Assembly: GCF_035594125.1 (NCBI RefSeq)
Contig: NC_087167.1
Location: 946,001-1,010,000 of the forward strand
DNA: 64,000 nucleotides
Origin: Scylla paramamosain
Taxonomy: Eukaryota; Arthropoda; Malacostraca; Decapoda; Portunidae
Direction of reading: 5' to 3'
Shown: piece by piece, positions 50,461 to 63,949 of the stretch
Layout of the letters: each line of letters begins with the position of its first letter
Numbering within the stretch: position 1 is the stretch's first letter
Translations under genes and position numbers: made by a program
Notes under the pieces: generated by a model
Database searches by the model: none
The model's input: only the letters and a program-made list of their open reading frames with translations
What the model was told of the DNA's origin: nothing

Positions 50461-51299
50461 AGCTTGCTGTCCTCTTGTCTTCCTCTCTACGTCCTCTTTT
50501 TCACTCTGTGCCCTCGTCTCCCATTTTGCGTTTCTTTTGTAGGCCATGCCATCCCCGCCTCCTCGTCCGGCCCTTATTTGAGGCCACTGTTGTTGATCCG
50601 CTGTCTCAACCCCAGCCGTTAAAAATTCCGTCCTTGTCTTCCTACCACCAACACCACCACCACCGCCACCACTATTACTAATCCTGCTGCATCTGCTGCT
50701 GCTGCTGGTTTCATCTATTTCCTCGCTCTCTTCCTCCTCCTCCTCCTCCTGCTTCTCCTCTTCCTCCTCCTCCTCCTGTACCTCCCCTGTTGCTGTTGAT
50801 GTTATTGTTGTTTTTTTCTTTTCTCTTTTACCTCTTTCCTTTTCTTTTTTCTTCTTCTCAATTCTTCCTCCTCCTCCTCCTCCTCCTCCTCGTCCTGTTC
50901 CGCTTTTCCACCACCACTACCACCACCACCACCACCTCCTCCTCCTCCTCCTCCTCCTTCTTTGAAGCGAGCAATACTTACACAGCCTCAAGCACTCACC
51001 TAATCACCACCTCTCACCCACATTACCAACCATCACTCCCCCATCACCCGCCCGTCACCACGCATCACCCTCCCCAAGCACCGTCCATCATTCTTCAACG
51101 TCCCTATCACCACCAATCATCCGTCTTCACCGCCCTCGCACCGCCCCGTCACCACCCATCACGATCATCACCATTCTTTGTTAACCACTTACCAAACGGA
51201 CTGTCCACGGTGCTGTTAGGGGATATACGTAAATAGAGGGTTAGGTTTAAGTGGTTATGAGGTAATAGACGTAATGGTGTAATCAGGTAAGTGATGTGT

Positions 51300-51343
<44 letters not shown>

Positions 51344-51382
51344 GCTGGTGGTGGTGGTGGTGTTGGTGGTTTGTGATGATAG

Positions 51383-51416
<34 letters not shown>

Positions 51417-51700
51417 AATAATGATAATAATAATAATAATGAGGAACATGAAGGAGAAGAAGAAGAAGAAGAAGAAGAAAGAAAATGAAGATGATGAAGA
51501 AAAACAACAACAACAAAGAACAAGAACAAGAACAAGGGGAAAAAAAAATACACTTGCAATTTAATTAATCTCTGCACCACCATCACAAACACCACCACCA
51601 CCACCACCACCACTATCATTAACAACAAATCCTCAGGCAGCAAAATTACAATAAAAAAATAAAAAAACTTGATAAAAAGATAATCCAGCAATAATCTCGC
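50460..51700. repeat. Trinucleotide and pyrimidine-rich cluster
   Basis: ACC/TCC/CTG repeats at 50640-50960, TTG at 51296-51345, GAT at 51380-51440, GAA at 51453-51480 and ACC at 51590-51614. Confidence 0.85.
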
Positions 51701-51929
51701 TTTATTTATGCCTATACAAACAAAATATATATATAGAAATACGTAGAGAATGGGAGAAGCAGCAGTGGGATAACGAGATGATCTGGTGTGGACGCTGGGT
51801 GGACGGCAGGTGAACGTGAGGTGGCAGGCGGCGGGGGAGGCGTGAAGCGTTGGGGGGCACGAAGTCACGTCTTGAGATTTTTCCGCTTCCTTGAGAACGT
51901 TGCCACAGCTGCTTCACTCCCCGCCCATG

Positions 51930-52650
51930 TGTTCTTCCTATGTGGTCCTCTGCCTCCCTGTCCTTGCCTCTGTAGCACTCTGCCTGCCCTGCTCCTGTCC
52001 CTTGCAGCCTTACTGACAGAACTGTTCTTTCTTCTGTCTTTCCTGTTTCTTGCCGCACCTCCCTCACTGCCCGCCCTTGTGCTCCTCTGCCTCCCTGCCC
52101 TTGCCGCTAGATCACTCTGCCTGCCCTGCTCCTGTCTCCTGTAGCCTTACTGACAGGATTGCTCTTTCTCCTGTTTTCCCTGTTCGTGTTTGTTTCGTTC
52201 CTGACTCTCTTTCAGGCTCGTCTTCTTGTCCTTTTCCTCTGCCACTCTGCATTTCTTTGCCCTGCTTCTTGTCGCTGTCCCAGGTACATTGACAGGGTTC
52301 ACGTCTCGTTTCTCTCTCCTTTTTTGCTCTCCACTTCTTTCCCGTGTCTCTTTTTCCTGTCTTTTCTATCTTTCTTTTCTTCTTACATCGCCCTGTCTCT
52401 TCGTAGCCTCATGGACGGGGATGTCTCCTTTTCCTGTCTACTGTGTCTTTCCTCTACAACATCCTGTCTTCTTCACTCGTCCCCTGTCTTTCCCGGGCAC
52501 ATGCACATACTCCAATTCTTCTGTCTTTATTGTCTTTTCCCTTGTCTTCATCCCCGTCTCTTTCTCAGATGCAGGGACAGGGTTCTCTGCTCCTGTCTGT
52601 TCTATTTGCTGTACAACACTACCTGCCGTGTCCCTCGCTGACGGGGGTTT
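51930..52650 (+). repeat. Decayed minisatellite with ~120-160-bp period
   Basis: The module CCTTACTGACAGxAxTGxTC occurs at 52008 and 52145. Weaker versions occur near 52286, 52407, 52563 and 52630. The first two units also share CCTCTGCCTCCCTG and CACTCTGCCTGCCCTG. Spacing of the first intervals is about 137-141 bp. Frames across it are C/L/S-rich and not recognised. Confidence 0.5.
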
Positions 52651-52699
52651 CGCCCTTCTTGTTTATAGTTCTATATGTTTATTTATTTTACTGTATTTC

Positions 52700-53375
52700 A
52701 CTAACTCCCACTGTAATCCTTGCCTCCTGAGGACACGCGGACATGGTAACACTGCCACTGAGCCACTGACAGCTGCTCTAACTTGCTGATTGGTTTACAT
52801 ATTCCTGTCCTGTTCTGAAAGCTGCAGCGAACTGATGTTGTTTCTGCCAAAAACCCTTATTTAATTGCAAGGTACCATTCTCCAATAAAATACGGTAACT
52901 TGCATATCAAGAAGGGTCTGATAAAAGATAGAAGTAAATTTGTTGCACATAAAAAAAAGTGAATTTGCTGCTTACGGGTGTTTTTCTTAAAATTGTGCGG
53001 ATTCCTTGTTAAACTATCAACAGAATCCGATAAATTTCACTAGCATCTGTTAAAAGAAGTCGAGAAGCAGCCTCGAAACAACTTTATAAGTGGTCGGCCA
53101 AGTGACTGAGTAAGGCACACAACACGGTAGAGATGATCCATTTAAGATAATCTGGTGTTTCGATATCAACTCAACGCCCCTCCCACCCCTACCTTTTTTT
53201 TTACCTGTTAATTATTCATCTTGTATATTTGTTGGTTTATATTTTTAATAATGGTATAGTAATTGATTTCCTGTCTGATGGTGACAATATGTATATAAAA
53301 ATTTACAGCACCAAATATTCCAGCTCTATTATTCTTACTATTCTCAATCACACACACACACAGACACACACACAC

Positions 53376-53462
<87 letters not shown>

Positions 53463-53705
53463 AAAAATCATTAAGTTAGCCCAACCATCCTGAAAAAAAA
53501 AAAATACTGTTAAATAAACTCAGAAGTGCAGAGGCGTTCGCAGATCAATAATCATCGACTCTCCCTACCTACCTACCTACCTACCTACCTACACACACAC
53601 ACACACACACACACACTTGTTGGGACTCCTTAGTACACTAATGGAGGGGAAACTGCTCCTTCCTCTCAAGCATCATTGAGTGTCAGGAAGCCAATTACAG
53701 TGTGT

Positions 53706-53743
<38 letters not shown>

Positions 53744-53928
53744 TGGAGAATAGTAAGAATAATAGAATAATACAAGCTAACCATCAATATTGTGTCTTCT
53801 ATGATAATGTATAGTACTTGGCCTGAATTGTCCTCTTTTTGCATCTATTATTTGTGTCTTCTTTTGGCATCATCCCTGGAAACAAGCCCTTCTTTCTTTC
53901 TCTCCTTGGCTGGTTTCCGCAATGCATG

Positions 53929-53972
<44 letters not shown>

Positions 53973-54560
53973 ATCTATTTGATTAGGAGATGTAGGATAG
54001 AGTTAACGACTAGAGTAGTTAGAATGTGTGAATGTTGGAGGGGAGTTTTATTGTAATGGTAAGAAATGGTAATGCAAGCAGAATAATGACCTAAAAAAGT
54101 TATCATGGAATTGTTATCTGGTGCTAATGCGCGAAATGAATACACAAGGAAAGGTACACAAGGATTGTTTGAGTGGTAGTAAAACACTATCTCTCAATAT
54201 AATTAGTTCTCTTTTCTATATCTTCCTTTTATCTTGGAGCATGCTGTCCCATGTACTGTGGGACACACACACACATACCTATCTCCACTCGCACACACGC
54301 ACACTCACATCAGCCCCCTACTACCCCCAACACACAGCCGCCCACCCACTCACCATCCATCCACAGAAAGTAACCAGATATCAAATAAACTGGTAACCAC
54401 ACATTCTTTGAGACTCCTCTCCCTGTTGAACATATTAGAACAATACTTCACAGACGTTCAATTATGAATCACTGAGTGCTCCACGATTTCCACAAGTCAT
54501 CATGAGAGGTTCTGTTCTTACCGGCAAAATAAGAACAGGAAATTGAAAAAGAAAAGTCCG
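52700..54560. other. Non-genic stretch with dinucleotide tracts
   Basis: CA at 53350-53376 leading into GA at 53378-53461, CTAC at 53565-53592, CA at 53593-53614, GT at 53701-53742 and CA at 53932-53968. A MITE-related single unit lies near 52990-53080. No gene recognised. Confidence 0.6.
53378..53461. repeat. GA microsatellite
   Basis: GA tract of about 84 bp preceded by a CA tract. Confidence 0.96.
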
Positions 54561-55860
54561 CAAACAAACCTTTCAGGACGACAGAGGAGCCGCCCCTTCA
54601 TGCTCGCTGGCGAAGAGCTCCGCAAATCACCCACACAGGACAAAAAACCGGCATTAGAATCGAGCGTTACGACACGTGGGCGAATGGAGGCGTAACGACG
54701 GCCAGGGCAGAGCGTGGTGTGGTCTCGGCAGGCGGCGGGTAAGAAGCGGGGCTGAGACGTTTGCTGGGCGTGTCAGGTGCGGAGAGGGGCACACTGGTAG
54801 AGACACGAGCACCACGGAGGAAGGAAGGGTGCGGACCACTCAACTGTACTGGGGCTTGTTTGCAGCGGGATCGGGAACGCTTAGGAGTGAACGCCGTGAC
54901 TGGTACGATACAGTTTCGGCAGGGATTACTTTGTGGGGGGTAGATGTGGAGAGAGAGAGAGAGAGAGAGAATAATAATAATAAGAAGAAAGAAGAAAAAG
55001 AAAAAAGAAGAAAAAGAAAAAGAAGAAAAAAAAGAAAAAGAAGAAAAAAGAAAAAAAGAAAAAGAAGGAAGAGAAAGAAGAAGAAGAAGAAGAAGAAAAG
55101 AAGGAGAAGGGACAAGAAATCCTGCATGTTTTGAAAGACTTAAGTGTAGAAAGCAAGGAAAAAACAACAGAAGGAATATCACTTTTCGCTCGACACGCCT
55201 CAGACGAATACAGTATTTGCACCTATCAATACGTAACACAAGCCGGGCCCTGAATATAACCCGTGGCCGCGCCGAGAGGGAAGCGCACACCTCAATCAGG
55301 CGGTGGGGTGAGAGGACGTCCGCTGCTAAATTGAACGATTGCAGCTTCTCTTTTTATGATAAGCAAGTGTACTGAAATGTATAGTCTTCCCCCACGCCTC
55401 CTCTCCGCCTCCCCCAGGCTGCCCACGCCTTGCCTCTCCAATATAAACAGTGCGCGGTTGCCTGCTGTTATCCGCGTCTCCACCGATATGGCCCTCGTGC
55501 CGAAGAAAGTTTTATTAGTGGGTTAATGTGCGTCGGGATAACCAGAGGACGACTGCCATCCCGTTTTAGAGTGTAATTACCGTGTTGCCGGGGCAGGTGA
55601 GGTGGCGGTAGCGGGATACCTGTCGTCACCTGCGCGCCGCTAATGATGGTTCTAGCACGCCTGGTACCCGCCCCCCAGCACGCTACCTCGATTGCTACCA
55701 CCACCACCACCGCTACCGCCACCATCGCCGCCACTACCTCGCCTGGCATACTGTAGGAGGGGTGTTGCTCGGGTGCCTAGGGTGCTCCTCGTGCTTATAA
55801 CATGTGCGACGCTCAGACTAACATAGATCGTGGAGAATGGATGAAATGGGAGAAGGAGAG
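54560..55860. other. GC-richer stretch around a GAA-rich tract
   Basis: Unique CpG-containing sequence at 54570-54940 and 55180-55800 surrounds a GA/ATA/GAA tract (54949-55110). Overlapping frames on both strands are K/E-rich or S/F/L-rich in the tract and unrecognised outside it. Confidence 0.5.
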
Positions 55861-55883
55861 AAGAAGTGTGTGGTGGAGGAATG

Positions 55884-55926
55884 CTGTGTGTGTGTGTGTG
55901 TGTGTGTGTGTGCATGTGTGTGTGTG
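55884..55926. repeat. GT microsatellite
   Basis: GT tract with one GCATG interruption. Confidence 0.95.
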
Positions 55927-56169
55927 CTGCCCACTAACGAAGCTTGTTGCCAGTCATTGTGCTTGTATGCTCATCACTTCTGCCTTGAGTGCTGCATAAG
56001 GGCGATCAGTGCACCGGGCTACTTCAGCTCCCTGGCCAATCCGTGACTCCGGTTAAATACTGCATGACACTAACGAGACACACCACATTGGACTGGACAC
56101 TATGTACATGTACAACTTACACATTAAAGCTTTAGAGTTACTTAAGTTAGGCTGGGACAAAAGGTACCG

Positions 56170-56623
56170 TGTTCAAGCTTGATGAAGTTGAAAGGAAGCA
56201 GTACGAAATTCTCATATTGGTGAAAGTATGAGACTGACTCAGTAGTGAGGTTGTTAGTGCCGAATCAGTGGGGACTCAGTAATGAGGTTGTTAGTGTCGA
56301 ATCAGTGGGGACTCAGTAATGAGGTTGTTAGTGCCGAATCAGTGGGGACTCAGTAATGAGGTTGTTAGTGCCGAATCAGTGGGGACTCAGTAATGAGGTT
56401 GTTAGTGCCGAATCAGTGGGGACTCAGTAATGAGGTTGTTAGTGCCGAATCAGTGGGGACTCAGTAATGAGGTTGTTAGTGTCGAATCAGTGGGAGGCTT
56501 GGAAAGATGATTAGTTAATTTTGTGAATCGAGATGATCGGTGGATACAAGTAAATGTGCTTTTTTATATTGGGACTGCTGCGTGTAGGCCTACTGGGCTC
56601 CTGTGTCTTCCCTTATAATCTTA

Positions 56624-56625
<2 letters not shown>
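56170..56625 (+). mobile_element. CR1-like LINE 3' end carrying an internal minisatellite
   Basis: Same family as the copy at 33120. The coding-end segment (GGACTCAGTAATGAGGTTGT) has been amplified (next entry). After it come AGGCTTGGAAAGATGATTAG, ATCGAGATGATCGGTGGATA and the tail GGGACTGCTGCGTGTAGGCC, ending near CTTCCCTTATAATCTTA. A GA tract follows. Confidence 0.75.
56236..56494 (+). repeat. Seven-copy 37-bp minisatellite inside the LINE
   Basis: Units start at 56236, 56273, 56310, 56347, 56384, 56421 and 56458, each exactly 37 bp. They begin GACTCAGTAATGAGGTTGTT and end with CGAATCAGTGGG. The first unit has AGTAGTGAGG; units 2 and 7 have GTGTCG where the others have GTGCCG. The unit corresponds to the codons for L-S-N-Q-V-V-S-A-E-S of the LINE. 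37 is not a multiple of three, so the frame is lost. Confidence 0.95.

Positions 56626-56718
<93 letters not shown>
56626..56718. repeat. GA microsatellite
   Basis: Pure GA tract directly after the LINE tail. Confidence 0.97.
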
Positions 56719-56719
<1 letters not shown>

Positions 56720-56720
<1 letters not shown>

Positions 56721-57782
56721 TTATGCATGAGTAACTTGTTACAACTATACAAACACACACACACACACACACATCACGGTATACTTTTGAGAGCACAAAT
56801 ATATAAATCTGCATCAGTCTATTACTCCTACCTTTTCCACCACCACCACCACCATCAGCATCACCCTCACCACCACAATCACTCCTAACTCCTCACGATG
56901 GCCTTTATTTCTTCCCCTTGATGTGATGCTTAGCTAAGTTGGACTGACGGCTGATGTTGGCTCCTGAGATGTCCTCTTCTCACTTTACACACACACACAC
57001 ACACACACACACCGTGCCTGCAGGGGGTTATGATGGCTTGGGTGGCAGGCCGGAGCGCCGCACACATCCTGGCGGGTCACACGGCCCACGGTACAGCGCC
57101 CCGCCTTTGTACAATTGCTCTTTGTAGCCGACCAGCAGACATGACTGTGTCGCCGCAGCCAGAAGGCAGAGGGATGGAAGATACTCATACATAACATACA
57201 GATGAGGGGAGGGCGGGAGGGAGGAAAAGAAAGGTGGGACGGGAGGGACAGGGAAACACGGAGGATGGTTGTTCACGTTCACTAAACTTTACAAATCACA
57301 CAGCAACCGTCCCACCTGATAATAATAATTGTTCTGATTAACCCAATTGATAGTTCAGTTACGGGCAGAAATCGAGTAACTTTCAGCACTCACGTCCTCT
57401 GTGTTTACCGTTTTCTCTCAGTGTATAAAGTTATGTCCTCTAATCTGTCAGTTGTCAAGTTTTGTAACTGTCAGTAGAACGAAGGACTTAAGACTGAGAA
57501 ACAGGGCGAAACACAGTGGGCGAGTGTAGAAGTTACTCGACTTCAGACCATGATTAGACCATCTAATAACGCCAGCTGGCATGGGTTGGCATACTGGTTT
57601 ACTATTCTTCTTTTGAATGCACACAGGATGAAGCTTCCTTCGTGCGCTGGTGGGCGAGGGACAGCTTTGAGTGAGGAGTAAAATGGAGTGAAAGAATGAC
57701 AGAAGTATCTGATATTGGAACTTCATGAAAGCGTAACACCTCAGAATATACTAATTCAACTTATTTTCTAATAGTTCGATAC

Positions 57783-57785
<3 letters not shown>
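56720..57785. other. Non-genic stretch with CA tracts
   Basis: CA at 56752-56773 and 56987-57012, CAC trinucleotides near 56838-56875, unique sequence otherwise. No gene recognised. Confidence 0.55.

Positions 57786-57846
<61 letters not shown>
57786..57846. repeat. AAT microsatellite
   Basis: About twenty AAT units. Confidence 0.97.
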
Positions 57847-57849
<3 letters not shown>

Positions 57850-58955
57850 TCTTCACAGGCAACTGTCCCCATGTGTAAGCTAACTAAAGAGATCAATGAG
57901 AAACGAATTTATCTCATAGAAATAAAAAGGAGAAATTTCAAGGCTTCCCATGACGAGATGCCACGCAGCTTGTCAGTAGCCACCCGGCGTCTATCTAGAG
58001 TACAATTTTTGAGAAAAGCCATTAATCTTTGAAGAGTATACCTGATAGATTTGCGGAGAGCAAACGTTGTACCCAAGAAGTTTTATACAGTCGTTACACT
58101 GATGCCCCTTGCCATTACAATAATACTGAAGCATATCTAATACAAAGAAGCCGTGGCACTTCGGTTTCTGGGCACCAGCTTGAACCATCACATTTCAAAC
58201 CAATCAATGTAACTACTGAACATCAAATGTTTGACCAGAATCAAAGACCATCAATTGACCAAATAAGATTATCACATCCTTTGAGCAAAAACATCACTAT
58301 ATCTTGATGTTTACTTTTACTTACTATGCAGCGAAGAAGGAAAACAAAATATCTGCACTTCACTTCCATCAAAACAACAGTTTGTCTCATAGGAAGTGAA
58401 AAATTATAGTTCTCCTCGGGTAAACCCAACAAATCTGGGAAAGTGCACTCGATGCTCCATCTCATAAACAATTCATGATACAAATGTTGGCTATTATTGT
58501 AATAACTGGTTTCCAATGTTGTACTTTTTTGTGGACTATAAAAATATATATATTTCTAGAATTATTGATCCAGCAAACACCACGTAAGTATTGTTAACTG
58601 CTTTGGTGTGGTGGGTAAGGCTGCATGATGGTCAAGCTATCGTGCGTTGCAACGAAGATTTAGACTTCACTGCCTTACTTCTAACAATAAAAATGAAACT
58701 TATCATTTACACCCAAGATCTTACATTCTCGACTTATTTTCAGCAGTGTAGGGGAAAAAGATATTCTAACTTCACTGACTGGTTATGTCTTTTCTCTTAA
58801 ACTGCTCTTAATCATGACGATATAATTGGAAGTCTTGCTTAGAAATTTCATTTACGAGATTGTCAAAATAATCCAGCGTAAGATCGTATAACAAACTTCG
58901 TTCTAACATAATGTATCCCACTTTCTTAATAACGTAAGGGCTAGTCCTAACGGTC
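57850..58955. other. Unique stretch with small coding-like frames, unrecognised
   Basis: Repeat-free sequence with 60-92-codon frames on both strands (for example 58029-58307 +, 58241-58516 -, and 58808-59050 -). Composition is protein-like but no family or splice structure is recognised. It may be an old mobile element, given the inverted repeat at 58959-59255. Confidence 0.3.
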
Positions 58956-58958
58956 TGT

Positions 58959-59255
58959 CTCGCAGCTTGGTTTCGGAGCAAGACACCGGAACAGTTCCTC
59001 AAAACTGACCGTGTAGAGCAAACACCAAACCACCTAAACTTTCTGAACACTAACGCGCGAGAACTTAATCTAAGTACCTGTCTTCAGATCAGTCGACTCA
59101 TATGACGATCATGCATTTTTTTGGATCATCGTTAAGATATGGGAACCAACCATGTTGCTGAGGAATGAATTGCTGAAGGGCAGTCTTCTTTTTGTCTACA
59201 CGGTCAGATTTGGGGAAGCAACCGCGGTGCCGTGCTCCGAAACAACGCTGCGCGA
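58959..59255. repeat. Inverted repeat with ~65-bp arms
   Basis: The left arm (58959-59024) and the complement of the right arm (59190-59255) share TCGCAGC/GCGCAGC, GTTTCGGAGCA, CACCG and CTGACCGTGTAGA in the same order with several mismatches. The spacer is about 165 bp. Confidence 0.6.
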
Positions 59256-59762
59256 GTCATCGTGTAGTTGGCCCTGGTTCGTCATTCATATTCCACTCCG
59301 TGCCTCGACACTGATCCGAAATGTCCGACCACCATAGTGACGATACCCTGTGTTGTTTGGCTGATCAGCAATAATATCATTCATCCAGATGGTGTGCCAA
59401 AAATAACAGAATATAACTATAATAACTATAATATGACAACGTAGATCTGTTGGACACACCCAAGCAAAGCTACTGATAGTATTCCATGAAATTCTGACGA
59501 TGTGAAAGTCTGGTACATTATCAGCTCACTAAATCTACAGCACATATGGTAAGCTAATGTTTTTTTTATTTTTTTTATCGTATGTAAATTACAGCCTCAG
59601 TCTAATATAAGGTGACCTGAGTCCCGCTTGTAGCAAAATGTCTCAGTTTTTTTAATGTTTGTCCCACTCTTTCGTGGTCGTCCCACTTCAGATGCAAAAC
59701 TGATTATCTTATCAAACTTTACTATTTCATTAGCTGTTTATGAACTTTGTAGTGTGTGTGTG

Positions 59763-59764
<2 letters not shown>

Positions 59765-59826
<62 letters not shown>
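59765..59826. repeat. GA microsatellite
   Basis: GA tract preceded by a short GT tract. Confidence 0.97.
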
Positions 59827-59829
<3 letters not shown>

Positions 59830-60020
59830 GTGAGGCAGGTTGTCCTGGTTCCCGTCGACTCTAGCAAGTTATCAGTAAGTGTTACGCGATGACTATCTAA
59901 AAATCACATATAATATCGTTTGAGTTTTATTTCTTTCTAACTCGTCTCATATACGTATTGCAAGCAAGCTGAAGTCATTACACTCAGTTTACGCAGGGAA
60001 TTCAGAGTTGTGTATGTGTG

Positions 60021-61339
<1,319 letters not shown>

Positions 61340-61340
<1 letters not shown>

Positions 61341-61490
61341 ATGTGTGAAGTAGCTTTTTGCAGCTTTCCTTGTGTTCGTATAATATTTCTTCTTCTTCTT
61401 CTTCTTCTTGGTGGAAAGGACTGCCACATGTAGGGCTGATAACGTCTTGCAGGGTCCCTTCGGTATCTTATGCTCTTACGTTCTGGTAAT
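61340..61490 (+). mobile_element. CR1-like LINE 3' tail with internal TTC insert
   Basis: Two partial tails: GTAGCTTTTTGCAGCTTTCC at 61350 and, after a TTC repeat (61388-61410), GGACTGCCACATGTAGGGCT followed by CTTGCAGGG and a closing CTCTTACGTTCT. Tandem or internally duplicated tail. Confidence 0.55.
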
Positions 61491-61665
61491 AGAATGAGTT
61501 GAAAGATGTTCATTATTTACCATTACAGTCTTATTAAGGTGATGGAGATGTTCCTGATGCGTAATAATATTGTTAACCAGTACATCAACTTATGGGACTC
61601 GCTGAATGACGAATACACCGACAAGCTTCGTAATAGGAAGGAGAAAACTTACAGTATTTGAAAGG

Positions 61666-61668
<3 letters not shown>

Positions 61669-61725
<57 letters not shown>
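61669..61725. repeat. GT microsatellite
   Basis: Pure GT tract. Confidence 0.97.
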
Positions 61726-61817
61726 ACGTCATCTCACCCTTCAAAATGTTTATCGATCGCCGTCAGAAGTGAGATAGTGCCGACGTTACCTGAAATTATC
61801 TCTTAGGACCGCCCTCC

Positions 61818-61864
<47 letters not shown>

Positions 61865-62044
61865 TCCCTCCCTCCCTATCACCCTCACAGCCTCTCTTGT
61901 CCCTCTCTCACTCTCTCTCTCTCTCTCTCTCCCCCTCTCCCCCTAGACTGATAAGCGCCCTCCCTTCCCCTCACAGCGTTCAAGTTTCTTCTTTGCTCTT
62001 CAACCCTCTTTGGTCACAGCATTCACAGTAATACCAAGAAAACA

Positions 62045-62126
<82 letters not shown>

Positions 62127-62262
62127 AACCTGTAACTATTTTCCTTCCATCTCATCATTTCATCCCCACACTCCTCCTCCTCTTCCTCTTCCTCCTCCTC
62201 TCCCTCCTACTCTTTTTTTTTTTTTTTTTTCACCACCACCACCACCACCACTACTACTATTC
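61818..62262. repeat. CT and ACC microsatellite cluster
   Basis: CT at 61818-61860, 61905-61930 and 62047-62125; TCC-rich and T run near 62170-62230; CAC at 62230-62252. Confidence 0.93.
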
Positions 62263-62492
62263 CCTCCTCCTCCTCCTTCTCTCATTTTTTTATCAGTCCC
62301 ATTTCAATTTCCTTGACGTCATCAGCTACTGAATACCACCCTGCAGGCTTCCTCGATGAGTGACTCGCCCTGCCGCCTTCTTGCCGCCGCTGACGCCACC
62401 ACCCTTGCCGTCACTACCGACATTTAGTTGCTTCATCCCTCAGCTGCCTCGTCATATATTTATTGATCCCGCATACAGCCCTTATCGCCAGT

Positions 62493-62527
<35 letters not shown>

Positions 62528-62539
62528 TCAGCTTCTCTC

Positions 62540-63720
62540 CCTTCCCGTCAACACCCATGACGTCACTATCGGCGCCACAATCACTGTCGTCTTGTTGCTG
62601 ATCTAACTTTCACTGCCGTTGTTACTTGCTGTAATGATTCTGTTCGTAATGTGGCTGCCATCTGGCCGTCCCCTTTCAAACACTCGCCTGGTTGACCTAG
62701 TAACTTTTGCGCCAGGAGTGTTTTGTTCAATGGTGGTAGGCAGGAGCATAGCGAGGTGCTGTGGCTGCGGACATGGCCTTCTTTCCCTCGAAGTTCTGTC
62801 CTCTGGGCGCCAGACCGATGCAGCAACAAATTATCTGCAGCTGCAGCGAGAAAGCCTCACCAACTTGCCAAAACAGTTAATGAATCATTTAGTGGAAATT
62901 ATGTGGCGGAGGCGTGAGTTATCAGGGGAGGGGGCGGGGGGAACCGGGCCGCCTGTCATTGCTGACAATTGGGCGTGTCAGGCGGCGGTAGCGGAGGGCT
63001 GATAGTGCCGCCGTCGCCCCCGGTGCCGGCAGGAAGCGACCACCAGTTAATTAGATCGGGTGTCGAGACTTATTTAGAAAGGCAGAATTCGGGGCCGCCG
63101 CTACCTCATGACACAGGACCCTTTCGAGGCGGCCCCTAGCCCCCCCCACGCCCTGCACGGGAGTTCCTCCCCGCCACCCTTCCGATACACCGTCCCCTTG
63201 TCATTCACGTGCCCAACAATGATGCGCGAAATACAGGCCAGTTTTTATTCTTGTTGATGCTGTCAGCCCAATGCGATTTTTGTGGCCATTCGCTATTTGG
63301 TCGAAATTATTCGTGCATCGCGTGTCCAGCGCCGTGAGAAGGGACATCTGTGTCCCGGCCGCCGGCACTCCTATCAGGCGGCGCCGACGCGGTTCCGCCG
63401 AGCCGCCATTCCTGATGGTGAGGAGGCAAGAGAGTAGAGAGGGCAGGCTGACAGGCGTCACCCAAGTATTGGCATGGAGCGCTTCAAACGTCTTCTGACA
63501 GGAGTAAAGGATTTCACGGCTGCACCAAGGGAGGATGTGCTGGTGATGGCTGGTGGAGGAAGGCGTGAGGCCCACATCATGGCGGCAAAGGAAGACTGCA
63601 TGACGTCATGAGAGCACGTAAAGCAACATCACCTGGAAAGTAAGGAAAAAAAGAAACCACTTACATTAGGCTAACTTAAGACCCACAGGCCTCCATCATC
63701 TCCCAAGAGTCGCGTGAAGC
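62540..63720. other. GC-rich unique island, no gene recognised
   Basis: CpG-rich, non-repetitive sequence. A 127-codon + strand frame (62619-63002) and a 124-codon - strand frame (63201-63575) are open but show no known domain. AGTTAATTAGATC at 63046 contains a TAATTA-type homeodomain core. It could be a promoter or enhancer island. Confidence 0.35.
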
Positions 63721-63949
63721 AGAATGGTGGCAATGTGCCTGGCAGGGCACTGTTGTCTCGAGTGCCTGAGACATGCGCAGGCGCCGATTACCATGACGGT
63801 TACTGATCACAAAATGGTATATAAGCATGTACTACATACATGTACATAATTCCTCTTGTTGCTGCTCCTGCTTCCTCTTCCGCTCTCTTCTCTTTTTCCT
63901 TTTCTCTTCCTTCTCCTTGTATAAATATACCATCACTATTACTGGTTTC

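Noticed and set aside
51149..51868. 239-codon - strand frame
   Set aside because: Consists mainly of poly-S, poly-N and poly-V/L from trinucleotide repeats.
52226..52789. 187-codon frame with hydrophobic stretches, possible membrane protein
   Set aside because: It overlaps a decayed minisatellite and several other long frames in the same pyrimidine-rich sequence; hydrophobicity follows from CT-rich codons.
54667..55290. 207-codon - strand frame
   Set aside because: The middle is a GAA/GA repeat; ends overlap open + strand frames and show no domain.
56236..56494. CRISPR-like direct repeats
   Set aside because: Units are contiguous 37-bp tandem copies without spacers and match a LINE coding end.
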